Assembly: GCF_036884655.1 (NCBI RefSeq)
Contig: NC_088348.1
Location: forward strand, 21,627,501 to 21,691,500
DNA length: 64,000 bases
From: Musa acuminata AAA Group
Taxonomy: Eukaryota > Streptophyta > Magnoliopsida > Zingiberales > Musaceae
Reading direction: 5' to 3'
Shown: positions 8,919-19,544 of the stretch, one piece after another
Numbering within the stretch: the stretch's first letter is position 1
How the letters are laid out: each line of letters starts with the position of its first letter
The notes under the pieces: model-generated
The model's input: only the letters and a program-made list of their open reading frames with translations
Database searches by the model: none
Told to the model about the DNA's origin: nothing
Position numbers and translations under genes: made by a program

Positions 8919-11825
8919 CCCACTGCTTACTCCTCCGTTGCAGCTTCAATCGATGTGTGGCATCGTCGTCTCGGTCATCCCTCTCTCCCTATCCAAAATA
9001 AATTACTTTCTCGTTATTCTCTTCCTACTCTTACAAATAATAGGGTTGCCACTTATTGTGATGCTTGTCTTCATAATAAAAGTCATAGACTTCCTTTCAG
9101 TGTTTCCTCTATATCATGTTCTAAACCATTTGAAATTATTTATACTGATGTTTGGGGCCCTGCTCCTGTCACTTCTTTTGACAAGTTTAGCTTTTATGTT
9201 ATTTTTGTCGACTATTTTACTAAATACACATGGCTATATCCTCTTCGTCATAAATCAGAAGTTTCAAAAGTCTTTACCAACTTTAAAAAGCTAGTTGAAA
9301 ACTTCTTTCAGTCTACAATTAAAACGGTCTACTCTGATGGTGGAGGTGAATTTCAAGCCCTCACATCCTACCTCTCAACTTGTGGCATCCAACACCTTAA
9401 GTCACCCCCACACACTCCTCAACTAGTTGGCTCTGCTGAACGTAAACATCAACATATCGTAGAAACTGGTCTCACACTTCTACATCAAGCCTCCATGCCA
9501 CCAACTTTTTGGTCTGCCGCCTTTCAAACTGCTGTCTACCTTATTAATCGTTTGCTCACTCCAGTTCTTCAATACCAGTCTCCATTTGAAAAACTATTTT
9601 CCAAATCCCCAAACTTTCAAAAACTTAGAATATTTGGTTGTTTATGTTATCCGTGGCTACGTCCCTATGCCCCACACAAGTTAGCGCCAAGATCTAAAGC
9701 TTGCATCTTCATAGGATATTCTCTTGAGCATAATGCCTTTCGGTGCTACGAACCACAATCTCAAAAAGTCTTTATTTCACGGCATGTTGTTTTTGTTGAA
9801 TCTGCCTTTCCATTTCAAAACCATGAATCTCTTACCATTCATACCACTCCGACAAATATTCATTCCTGGGGTATACCCTCAAACGAACCTCCTCCCACAC
9901 CATCCAGTTCTATTGTTGAAGATCCACATTCTTTTGTTCTCCCGGTTCAACAACTCTCCACTCCCCCCATTCCTTCTCCCCTCCCTTCTTCACAAGTATC
10001 CCCTACCACTGAAGTCGTATCCTCAGAAACACAACAACTTTCTTTACCTAGTGCCATCGATGTAACTCAACCTCTCTTGCATCCTGTCGATGCCTCTCCA
10101 CCACTCTTACCAATAACACAACCTGCAGTTCCTAGCCATCCAATGACAACACGCTCAAAAAGTGGTATCTTTAAACCACGTCAGGTTCTCGACCTCCATA
10201 CTATCACCAATTCTTCTCTTGAGACCAGTGAACCCACCACAATTACTCAAGCACAAAAATCTTCACATTGGCGTCAAGCTATGTGTGAAGAATATGATGC
10301 TCTTCTACATAACTCCACATGGACTCTTGTACCCTCTCATCCTGCACAAAATATCATCGGGTGTAAATGGGTATTCCGAATTAAGCGAAACCCCGACGGG
10401 TCCGTTGCTCGATATAAAGCACGATTAGTAGCCAAAGGGTTTCATCAACGACCTGGAGTTGATTTTACAGAGACTTTTAGTCCTGTAGTTAAACCCACAA
10501 CAATTCGGCTTATTCTAAGTTTGGCCATCTCCAGAGGTTGGAACTTACGACAACTGGACGTTAACAATGCCTTTTTACAAGGGACTCTAACTGAAGATGT
10601 CTTTATGCAGCAACCCCCTGGCTTTGTTCATCACCAGTATCCGAGACATGTTTGCAAATTACAAAAAGCCATTTATGGTCTCCGTCAAGCTCCTAGAGCT
10701 TGGTATACTGAACTTGGATCGTTTCTGATATCAATTGGCTTCATCAACTCCAAGTCTGACACCTCTTTATTCCTCCGACAACATCATGGCAATACAATAT
10801 ATCTTCTAGTTTATGTAGATGATATTATTGTTACAGGCAATGATCCCTTGGAGGTTCAGACATTTTTAAATCAATTGGCTGATCGATTCTCCTTCAAAGA
10901 CTTAGGACCATTGAGCTACTTTTTGGGAATGGAAGCAACATTTACATCCTCCGGTCTCTTTCTCTCTCAAAGAAAGTATATTCAAGACTTATTATCAAAG
11001 ACAAATATGCAGGATGCAAAAGTAGTTGCTACTCCTCTCTCTACTGGTGAATCACTCAAATTATGTGATGGCAGCCCTACCACGGACTCAACTCAATACC
11101 GGCAAGTACTTGGCTCCTTACAATACTTGGCTCTCACTCGTCCAGATATCTCATTTGCAGTCAATAAATTATCTCAATACATGCACCAACCTTCTGCTAT
11201 ACATTGGTCTGCGGTTAAACGAATTTTGCGATATCTTAAAGGGACCCTTGATCATGGTCTCTTTCTCCGCAAAACCACTCAACTTCATCTCCATGCCTTT
11301 GCTGATGCTGATTGGGCGGGAAACTTTGATGATAGAACCTCCACGTCAGGATATGTCATCTTTCTTGGGTCTAATCCAATCAGCTGGAGTTCTAAGAAGC
11401 AAAAGACAGTGGCCCGGTCTACAACTGAAGCTGAATATCGTGCTATTGCTACCACTGCTGCTGAACTCAACTGGATCACAAATCTCCTCAAGGAACTCAA
11501 AGTCAGCTTTACTCATACTCCCACAATATATTGTGACAATGTTGGAGCTACCTACTTATGTGTCAATCCAGTGTTCCACTCGCGCATGAAACACATCGCC
11601 ATCGACTTTCACTTCGTGCGAGATCAAGTTGTCAGACATCAACTTCGTGTCTCTCATGTCCATACGGCTGATCAACTTGCAGACTCACTCACGAAGCCTC
11701 TAGCACGCAAACTATTTTTGTTTCATCGATCCAAGATCGGTATCCTTGATAGGAGCTCGATCTTGCGGGGGCATGATAACAGAGAGATTTTCTCTGATAA
11801 GAGAGAGATATTCTCAACTACATAG
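8919..11825 (+). CDS. Copia integrase-RT-RNase H part of the Ale-like polyprotein
   Basis: The frame is continuous with gag after one TAG, and the first Met is at 8955. The HHCC zinc motif begins WHRRLGHP and ends CDACLHNK. The integrase core shows IYTDVWGP, VYSDGGGEF and the catalytic Glu in AERKHQ; the normally conserved QQNGVAER reads QLVGSAER here. RT follows, with [24 protein letters not shown], the catalytic YVDD at nt 10812-10823 and SYFLGME. RNase H shows DADWAGNFDDRTSTSGY and STTEAEYRA. No other stop or frameshift is visible. The frame ends 52 bp inside the 3' LTR. As it stands it lacks its own start unless the TAG is read through. Confidence 0.9.
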   Translation, partial: PTAYSSVAASIDVWHRRLGHPSLPIQNKLLSRYSLPTLTNNRVATYCDACLHNKSHRLPFSVSSISCSKPFEIIYTDVWGPAPVTSFDKFSFYVIFVDYFTKYTWLYPLRHKSEVSKVFTNFKKLVENFFQSTIKTVYSDGGGEFQALTSYLSTCGIQHLKSPPHTPQLVGSAERKHQHIVETGLTLLHQASMPPTFWSAAFQTAVYLINRLLTPVLQYQSPFEKLFSKSPNFQKLRIFGCLCYPWLRPYAPHKLAPRSKACIFIGYSLEHNAFRCYEPQSQKVFISRHVVFVESAFPFQNHESLTIHTTPTNIHSWGIPSNEPPPTPSSSIVEDPHSFVLPVQQLSTPPIPSPLPSSQVSPTTEVVSSETQQLSLPSAIDVTQPLLHPVDASPPLLPITQPAVPSHPMTTRSKSGIFKPRQVLDLHTITNSSLETSEPTTITQAQKSSHWRQAMCEEYDALLHNSTWTLVPSHPAQNIIGCKWVFRIKRNPDGSVARYKARLVAKGFHQRPGVDFTETFSPVVKPTTIRLILSLAISRGWNLRQLDVNNAFLQGTLTEDVFMQQPPGFVHHQYPRHVCKLQKAIYGLRQAPRAWYTELGSFLISIGFINSKSDTSLFLRQHHGNTIYLLVYVDDIIVTGNDPLEVQTFLNQLADRFSFKDLGPLSYFLGMEATFTSSGLFLSQRKYIQDLLSKTNMQDAKVVATPLSTGESLKLCDGSPTTDSTQYRQVLGSLQYLALTRPDISFAVNKLSQYMHQPSAIHWSAVKRILRYLKGTLDHGLFLRKTTQLHLHAFADADWAGNFDDRTSTSGYVIFLGSNPISWSSKKQKTVARSTTEAEYRAIATTAAELNWITNLLKELKVSFTHTPTIYCDNVGATYLCVNPVFHSRMKHIAIDFHFVRDQVVRHQLRVSHVHTADQLADSLTKPLARKLFLFHRSKIGILDRSSILRGHDNREIFSDKREIFSTT

Positions 11826-11982
11826 CAGATGAGATTTCCTCAACTGCATGAGGAAATCTCTCTGTTATCAGTTAAAGAAATATCCTCTTTCACTATGTAT
11901 AAATAGACTTCACATGATACTACTTGAAGTGTGCCTTTTGCTTTATCCTTATAATTTCATTCTTCATTCTCTCATTAGATCA
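11774..11982 (+). repeat. 3' LTR of the Ale-like element with upstream purine tract
   Basis: 209 bp from TGATAACAGAG to AGATCA, then TSD ACTTG. The short purine tract GCGGGGGCA lies immediately upstream (11765-11773). It has one copy of the 26-bp unit that is doubled in the 5' LTR. Confidence 0.92.
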
Positions 11983-12654
11983 ACTTGAACCTCCAAGGTG
12001 AACAAGTAGATTTTTTAATTAAAATCTATGAAGAGGTGGGTTAAATTGTTCGCTTATCGTATTATGCAAATCATAGAACGAGGATTTCAAATATAAAATT
12101 TTTTTATGTGAAATAAAAAGATTAAAAATCAAGGTTTAATTAGTATATAAATACTTATGTACCTTTATGTTTTGATAGAAAAATGATATTGAGAAAATAC
12201 TTAGTGCTCCTAAGATTTTCATTAGTAATTAATTCTAAAAAAATTGAGAAAATTTATTGATCAGAAAGAGTGTACAAGTAAATGCAAGCTTGATTTATGT
12301 AAGAGAGAGATCTATTTCTATATTTTATTATCCTCATATAATAAAAGGATTTTAAATTTTTTTTCTCATAGACATAAGTGAAAATTGTCCAACCACGTGA
12401 AACTTACGTTCGTCGTTTTCTGAGTTTGTATTTCATTGTTAATTCCATATATTGTTCTTAGGATATGGAGGTCTTCTCCTGCCACAATCCTATATTCTCT
12501 TTTAATGACTGCATTATTTAAGTATGATTCGTTCGTCAACATGCATACAGTGATAAATAGATCATCCCAAGATTCGTATCAAATATTCTAATACATCTAA
12601 CTTTGTTTTATAATCCCCACCACCTGTGCTCTCTTTCTCAGTGCACAGCTTGAG

Positions 12655-12657
<3 letters not shown>

Positions 12658-12743
<86 letters not shown>
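12658..12743. repeat. (AT)n microsatellite
   Basis: About 43 uninterrupted AT units. Confidence 0.95.
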
Positions 12744-12747
<4 letters not shown>

Positions 12748-12982
12748 CTTGCAGAAATGAGATATCCACTATTGTCTTTGGACTGAGCTGCATGGTGAGG
12801 ATGCATGAATCATGGAATATCTGCAACTTGATAAGATTTTTGAGGCAGGGAATAACACTAAGAATCATCATTCAGCAAGAAAGAATGTTTATTTATCATG
12901 TGTTCTAACATGAGATGGTGAAAGGATGTCTCTAGAAGACAACTGCCTTGGAATTTTAATACCTTGGCCCTTGTCACCTTCC

Positions 12983-13060
12983 TTGATGGCTGCTAAATTT
13001 TCCTGGTCATAACTAGGGAAATTGATGGCTGCTAAATTTTCCTGGTCTTAACTAGGGAAA
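12983..13060. repeat. Tandem duplication, 39 bp x 2
   Basis: Two adjacent 39-bp copies (12983-13021 and 13022-13060) starting TTGATGGCTGC and differing at one base. Confidence 0.9.
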
Positions 13061-16000
13061 TTAAACAATGTTATGGAAGTGATGAGGACATGAAAACCAA
13101 CAAAAGGAGAATCTTCAAACGATCAATAGTTTCTGCTTCAAGAAGAGCAGATTATCTTGGAGAGTGATAAGTACATTTAATCTTAGTTTAATTAACAAGT
13201 ATGGAAGCCAAGGTATCATAATAAGACCCAAAATTTACCTACTACTTAAGCAATATCAAAGAAAATTATGTTTAGTGCGAGAACTAATATCTCATAAAAG
13301 TAAAAAATTATCTATATCCTTGTATTTATTCTCTAACCACCTTTTCGGAATTCACAATAAATGTACAAAATCATAAGGTTTGTGTACTTATGTTGATGAG
13401 GATAAGCGATGATTTATCGTAATAAAAAAAAATAAAATAATTTGATTGGATCTATCACATAATCATAAATCACAGTAAATAATATTCTTTAAATGAAAAA
13501 TAAGTCAAAAAGATTTCTTATCCCTAAACACCCATACTATAAATAAGGGTCATTCCAACCATCACGTATCTTCTATTTTTTCTCATATTTTTGATATTTA
13601 TTGTTCATTTCGAGGATGTTACTCCCGCTATTCCTTGACTAATTTGATCATGATCATACCAAAAACATAGTTACGAACTTCTCTTATAGGTGAAAGAATA
13701 TTGAAGATTCAATATCAACTTTGATGACTTTTTATCATCAACGGCTTCTCCTTGAGATGCATCATAATATGAAATTTGATCGGTCAGGTCATCTCCAAAA
13801 TCGATAATTCGGATTAACAACCGGTTTCGGAACCTCACACTATTAAGAATTGCCTGTTGAGGCCAAACTAGGAGCATTTGCAACAAAAGCTGGCGTTTGA
13901 TCTTCTCACTGAGTACTGTCTCACTGTTTCCGAACACATTCCGAGTGAGAGGATGAGTCAAAAGGCAGCTGAGATGCCATCCGGAGACGGAACGAAAAAA
14001 AAAGCAAGCAAACCAACAAAAAAAGTGGGTGGAGATGTGTGATTAAACAAGAGAAGAAAAGAGTGGGGATTCCCACTTTCACCAGGAAACACTTCAAAAG
14101 AGTTTCTTTCTGGTTAGTGACACATTAATAATCAAGCAGTCAATGCTTTCATTGAGATCTATTTTGCAAGCATGTCAAACGTTCAAAAGATATGGGTCCC
14201 TGATTCCAATGCAACCACTGCTTACCCATATCAGGAGGAGAAGAGCCAGGGAACAATGAACTGCCCTAGGGGAGTAGAGTACCCAAGTGCTAATTATTAT
14301 GAAGGCAAACACCACTAGATGATTAACGCTAAAGCAGGTACAGTAGTGTCATCTTGTTCCCTGATGGGACCTCGTTTTCGAGTCACAGCCTCCAAAGGCC
14401 CCAACAATGGTGAAACGGCGCGCATGTGAGAGTGGGACTGCATAGAACACAATCATTTCCATGTTGATACACCAAAAAGATGAATTCTCATTCACATGAG
14501 ATCACTGTGAGCTCTCATCAAACTGGTTTGATCAGAGGCAAAAGTTTGATCACTTTGTAGTAGTTTGAATAGCTGCCTTCGACTGGTCAGTCCTTTCGCT
14601 ATCGGATGTTTCTCCTTTAATTTACCGAGTTGATCAGCTCAGCTCCTTCCATCTTTACCGCCATGGTGTGAGGGGAAAAGTTTGCACTTTCTTCAGCTAG
14701 GCTGATTCTTTCTTCTCTATCCAAGTTCATATTGATGACTCAGAGATGAGATGGAAATATAAAAGAGTTCTCAAACTAGGTTTCTTGCCATGATCACCTT
14801 CATATGCGCATTGGATCTAGAATTGAGCAAGATTGATTGGAGATGGATGTAGATGCTATCGACATGCAAATAGTATATGACACCAACGAGTAATCGATAC
14901 ACTCATTCAAGAAAAACTTTTAAGCAAACGGTAAGAGAGAGAAGACCTTTGATGAACAATATAACATAAACCTAGAAATGATCAACATTAAGATTTGCAT
15001 GGTTTGACACTTTTCTCATATATTCATGGAGAAAAATAAAAAATTTCACCGTATGAAAATGAAGGAAAGAAAAAAAAACATATCTTTGTCGTGAGTTCAA
15101 CCAACCCCAAGTTCAAAACCCTTACTTTCTTTGAACCTTTCCATATCTATAAGAGAATTCCTTAAGATCATATCTTAATATCCAAAGGTTACTTTCCATA
15201 CTTGAATTTCTTGTTCCTTAGGTAATCTTGTTTTCCAATTAATTTGGTTAATTTGTGTCAACAATCCAAAAATATCACCCAACCATAACACAAATGAGAT
15301 CTTTTCTAGCGGGCTAAGTTCATATACGAAGAGAAGCATGTAATGAAATTAATGTATATCGAAACATGGGCTGGATCAACTGTAGCGAAAACACTTTTTT
15401 TCTTTTGTGTGCCTGCGTGTTGAATTCTACATGCCAACCCCAACACAAATTAGATGTTTTCTATGTCTACATGCAAAGTTTTTGAACATCCAAATATCTA
15501 TATATACACATAATCAGCCACCAAATTAGGCTGGATCGACACTTGTGAACGCCTTGTGTGTGTTTGTGTGCTTTCCTGTATTGAACTCTGCAGACAGATT
15601 TTGTGCAAGCACTGGTTCGGTCGCAGCTCACGTGGCATGCATGTGCCATGACTACAAGAAGCCTCATCCATGGCCGTGATGGGTGGGCTGACAAGGGCCT
15701 ACCATTTCGTGGGTTTCATACGATCAACGAGAGAAGCCACAATTTGTGGGCATGACAAGCCCCAGTCACTTCAACATGTTAATTTGATGGTCCAATTAAT
15801 TCCCTAATAAGTATATATGTAATCTATATCATTTGATGAGCGTCTATCAAAATAATATCCTAAATTTACAATTAAAACAGGTTGATCCGATGTAGGATTT
15901 TCCTGACGCATGCGATCGATTTCGATACCTAATTCGATTCAAAGAGGTACACAAATTACCAAAAATTTATTGAACATTGTGACCTCACTCTCATTTGTAC

Positions 16001-16235
16001 TCATATTCGATCCGATTTGCCTGTCGGATTCAGCATGAGGATCTACATGCCGAATTTTGGATCCGGTTCGGGCTCCATTACGTGTTACTTTCTTTTATGA
16101 TACCACTCGCACGTGACAACCAAGTCAATCGGGCGCCCGCCGCCGAGCCAACAGCACACTTGATCAGTCAACCAGACCCGTCCAAATCCACGACATCCCC
16201 ATCTGCTCTTCCAAAGTGCGAGAGGGGTGTTTTGG

Positions 16236-16246
16236 TTATATATAGG
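16236..16246 (+). promoter_or_regulatory. Candidate TATA box of the DUF1639 gene
   Basis: TTATATATAGG, about 335 bp upstream of the ATG at 16578. The CT microsatellite would lie within the leader. Confidence 0.4.
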
Positions 16247-16518
16247 TCGGGAAAAATCGATCGTCCTGTGCCACTGCATACCCAAACGGATCCCATCTGG
16301 GACCCACGAATGTTCGTTAAGACGGCACGTAGATTCATCTCTTTAAGACCCAAGGAAAACTACGTGGGATGATACGATTGGTGGAATCTCGGGTGGGATG
16401 TTGTTGGTGGAAAGTGGCGTGGATTCTGCTTTGGTTGCCTTGGGCACGTCCGTGTGTGGGTTGTCGTGAGCCCGCGAGAAGGAACCCAAAAGCACATCCG
16501 AACGGTTTTGGAGGAAGG

Positions 16519-16519
<1 letters not shown>

Positions 16520-16555
<36 letters not shown>
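16520..16555. repeat. (CT)n microsatellite in the 5' leader
   Basis: About 18 CT units, 23 bp upstream of the start codon. It mirrors the GA repeat before the zinc-finger gene. Confidence 0.93.
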
Positions 16556-16558
<3 letters not shown>

Positions 16559-16577
16559 GAGAACGGGAGAAACCCTG

Positions 16578-17390
16578 ATGATGAACGGCGCAGAGAAGGA
16601 AGGTATCGCCAGAATTGTTGGAGACCCGGCGGCGGAGACCCGGGTCTCGACACCTCCTCCTCCGCCGCTCTTGCAAGCCCGCCGCCTCCACAACTTCTCC
16701 TTCCCGACCCTCAGCTGGGGAGGCCAGCGCTTGCTCCGGTGCTCCAAACTCCCCGACCCCGTAACCTCTGCGGATATTGCCGAATCGGGCGATCATAACC
16801 ATCGGACTGCCCGGATTAAATCTTTCCCGCCGAGGCCGTACCCGTGCGATCACGATGAGAGGGAGGAGGAGACGAGAGGAAGAGAGGCGGAGAAGACCTC
16901 CACTTGTGCTGCGGCGACGGCGGAGGCCGCCAGACACTGGAGCTTGAGGACGAGAAGTGCGGCATGCAATGCCCCAGCTGTGGGGCGGCCCGGGATTAAT
17001 GGTTCTTGTTATAAGGCTCTAGTGGTGAAGAAGGCTGATCCTCCAAGGAATGTGGTGAGGCTGCGATCTGATGAATCAAAGAAAGGAGAGATGACAAAGT
17101 TCTCGATCTCGCTGTCTCGTGCGGAGATTGAGGACGACTTCTTTGCCATCAAGGGGACGAAGCCCCCTCGAAGGCCAAAGAAAAGGGCTAAGATTATTCA
17201 GCGCGAACTGGACGTAAGAGACATCTTTCAGGCAGAAAAAAAAAAGGAACTTTATAGTTGATCATTTTGTTTTGTTGCCGTCATATTAGTTTCTGATTTC
17301 CATGAATTCTTTTTTATTCTTCTGCAGTCACTTTTCCCTGGTTTGTGGCTGTCAGAAATAACTCGGGAGACGTATAAAATTGTCGAATAA
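16578..17390 (+). CDS. DUF1639 family protein, two exons
   Basis: I read this as join(16578..17213, 17328..17390), 232 residues. The intron is GTAAGAG...TTCTGCAG, phase 0, 114 bp. Splicing joins ...IIQRELD to SLFPGLWLSEITRETYKIVE and stop. This completes the DUF1639 core (about 174-227), which begins KFSISLSRAEIEDDFFA and continues KGTKPPRRPKKRAK. The N-terminal box RLHNFSFPTLSWG (36-48) is also typical of the family. The middle is low-complexity and charged, and PRRPKKRAK looks like a nuclear localisation signal. Members are plant-specific with no established biochemical function; a nuclear role is only inferred. Without splicing the frame would run into the intron and end at 17261. Met at 16581 is an alternative start. 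Another acceptor-like site (TTTGCAG, about 17515) may belong to a 3'-UTR intron or an alternative exon. Confidence 0.88.
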
Positions 17391-19540
17391 GGTGGAACGT
17401 AATTCTTTAATGGTCGGACATCTACCTACGACAACAGGGAAAAAAAGGTCTTCTTTGCATTTTTTACATCAATTCTTCAAATTGAAACCTCAAATGTAAT
17501 TCTTTTCTTTGCAGCAGTTGGACAATTTGATGAAGAAAAGTGGTCTTCTGGAGGAAAGATACAAGCTTATCAATTGCTGCCGGTTACTGTTTCGTCTAAT
17601 CATGGCCAACTCAGTTATGTATCACACACCCCGTTCATTTGTAAATTGTATGGTTAAATGTAATGAACAAGTGTGCATTTTATCTATGTTAAAAGGTTTA
17701 TTCTTTACATTGTTGTCCAATTTGATTTCTTTGCTGAGTTTCTTTTGAATTTCAGAGATTTTTTTCTTAAGTGAAAAGTACAAAAATAGCTAGGATAAGA
17801 TAATATATTCGACTTCTTGACTTGTTTCTCATTATACGATTATATCAGAAGAGGCACAGAAATCAGGAATGAGGCCATCAAGTGTTCAAGATATTAACTG
17901 ATAGGGGATATGTCTTCTGGAAGATCGATCTTCAGCAGCGAGAATGTAGTTATCTTTAGCTATATTTCTCTCCTTTCAGACACTCAGCGAGAATGGAATT
18001 CCAGTTCCTGAATTCCATTGTTCTCTCCTGCAAACTGAAATAGCTTAAGACATTGTCCTGTAATTTCTTATGGGCATATATGGAAGTAATATTGCATGAA
18101 GGATTGTGAACTCTGGAAGTTACTTTGATCAGTGGTATTGTAGTTTTTCTTATCCTCTGACTTTTTTGTGTCAGAATCATAGGTAAGATGTACTTGGAAC
18201 TTAATCGCTTCTTTGCATTGCCTCTGAAGTTTCATTAGATCAACAAACAAACAATATGTGCAGCATGTAGAAGCCATCATGATGGTTCTTGAATTGTTCT
18301 TCTATCTAAGTTATTAATTATTATGTGAAGTTCTTTATTAATTATTCATACAACATGCTTTGGCTGCTGTGTGTGACTCATGTAATAGAAATATGAACAA
18401 TTTTCATGTTGATACAATCAATATATTTCTCCCAATAATTGAACTTTATTGAGTCGCATACAGTCATGATTCTGTTTCAGAGCTCATGTTTTGTTGAAAT
18501 TTCTCAAGTTAATTTGAAAAGTTATCCATGCAACTTCTAGTTTTTTTCTCCAGTTTGGCTATAATCCAAATATGTCTTTATTTGCTTGAGGGTGTCATCA
18601 AACTATTTCTTCATAGCAATAAAAAATATGTATTTGAGCACCAAAGTTTTATGCCATTATCTGTTACAGAAAAATTACCATTACCTTGAGAATTAGGATT
18701 TGAGATTTTTTGTCTTTGTTGCTAACACATCATGTGATTGTTAGTTCTACCCACTTGGGTAATGATTTTCCTGGCTTCCTATTTTAAGACTTTTTTTGTT
18801 CTTGATCTTCTCATCTGGTTGGTAACAGACAATAAAGTGGGAGCACCAATGAATCTTTAGTATATGAAGTTGCATTCTTACCATGGTATGTTCAAACCCT
18901 TCTTTTACTGTAGTTCCATTTGCTGTTCTGCTCAGCTTAAATTGTAACTGAACTTGTTTAAAGGAAGTCTATATTAGAAATTCTTATAATTTTTTGAAAC
19001 TCCAAATTTGATGGATAATATCGTGCATTTAATTTTTTTTATATCTGCTTTTACTTTTATAATTTTGAGTATAGATATGACAATTTTCTACACTGGGATT
19101 CAACACACAAACCCAAGTGACCTCGTAAACGTTGATGTGCCAACAAGACGTGTCATATCAACATTATATCCAGAGGGAATCCCTTGGTCAAAATACTTAA
19201 ATACTTAATTTTTTATGATAAATAATAGTTATAGAATAAATGCTATGAAATACATTCTGATGGAGAACTCTTAAAACTCATCGAACCCTCTATCTTTTTT
19301 CATCTCATATAAATAAATATCGATTTGAGCATCAGAAGGATCTTACCACGCATACACCCTACCACATGTAATATAGGAAAGAGCAAATTCAAAGGCAAAG
19401 GCTAGACTTTCGACCATGGTCATGAGAGAGCACTATGGTCCCGCAAAGGGTAGAACTTTTAGGTGAAAGCCATCCTTTGCTCTCGTGGAAGGAGAACACA
19501 TTATCATAGACAAATTTGTACAAAGGGTATTTGATATAAT
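17391..19540. other. 3' flank of the DUF1639 gene and intergenic DNA
   Basis: AT-rich. The first 300-400 bp is probably 3' UTR. No further coding family or element terminus was recognised. Confidence 0.5.
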
Positions 19541-19544
19541 ATTT

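Larger units (their letters stand above)
6725..11982 (+). mobile_element. Ty1/copia LTR retrotransposon, Ale/Retrofit-like
   Basis: A complete 5,258-bp element with TG...CA termini and a perfect 5-bp target duplication ACTTG (6720-6724 and 11983-11987). Order is 5' LTR, tRNA-iMet primer site, about 0.55 kb leader, gag, protease, integrase, RT, RNase H, purine tract, 3' LTR. The integrase-before-RT order makes it copia. The small size, short LTRs and the RT/RNase H style (YGLRQAPRAWY, LLVYVDDIIVTGND) fit the Ale/Retrofit lineage. Apart from a 26-bp duplication the LTRs differ at only about three positions by eye, so insertion looks recent. One in-frame TAG splits the polyprotein. Confidence 0.95.
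11988..16235. other. AT-rich intergenic region
   Basis: No ORF with family motifs, no RNA gene and no clear transposon termini were found. It holds an AT microsatellite and a 39-bp tandem duplication. The last few hundred bases (about 15,700-16,235) are the likely upstream region of the DUF1639 gene. Confidence 0.6.
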
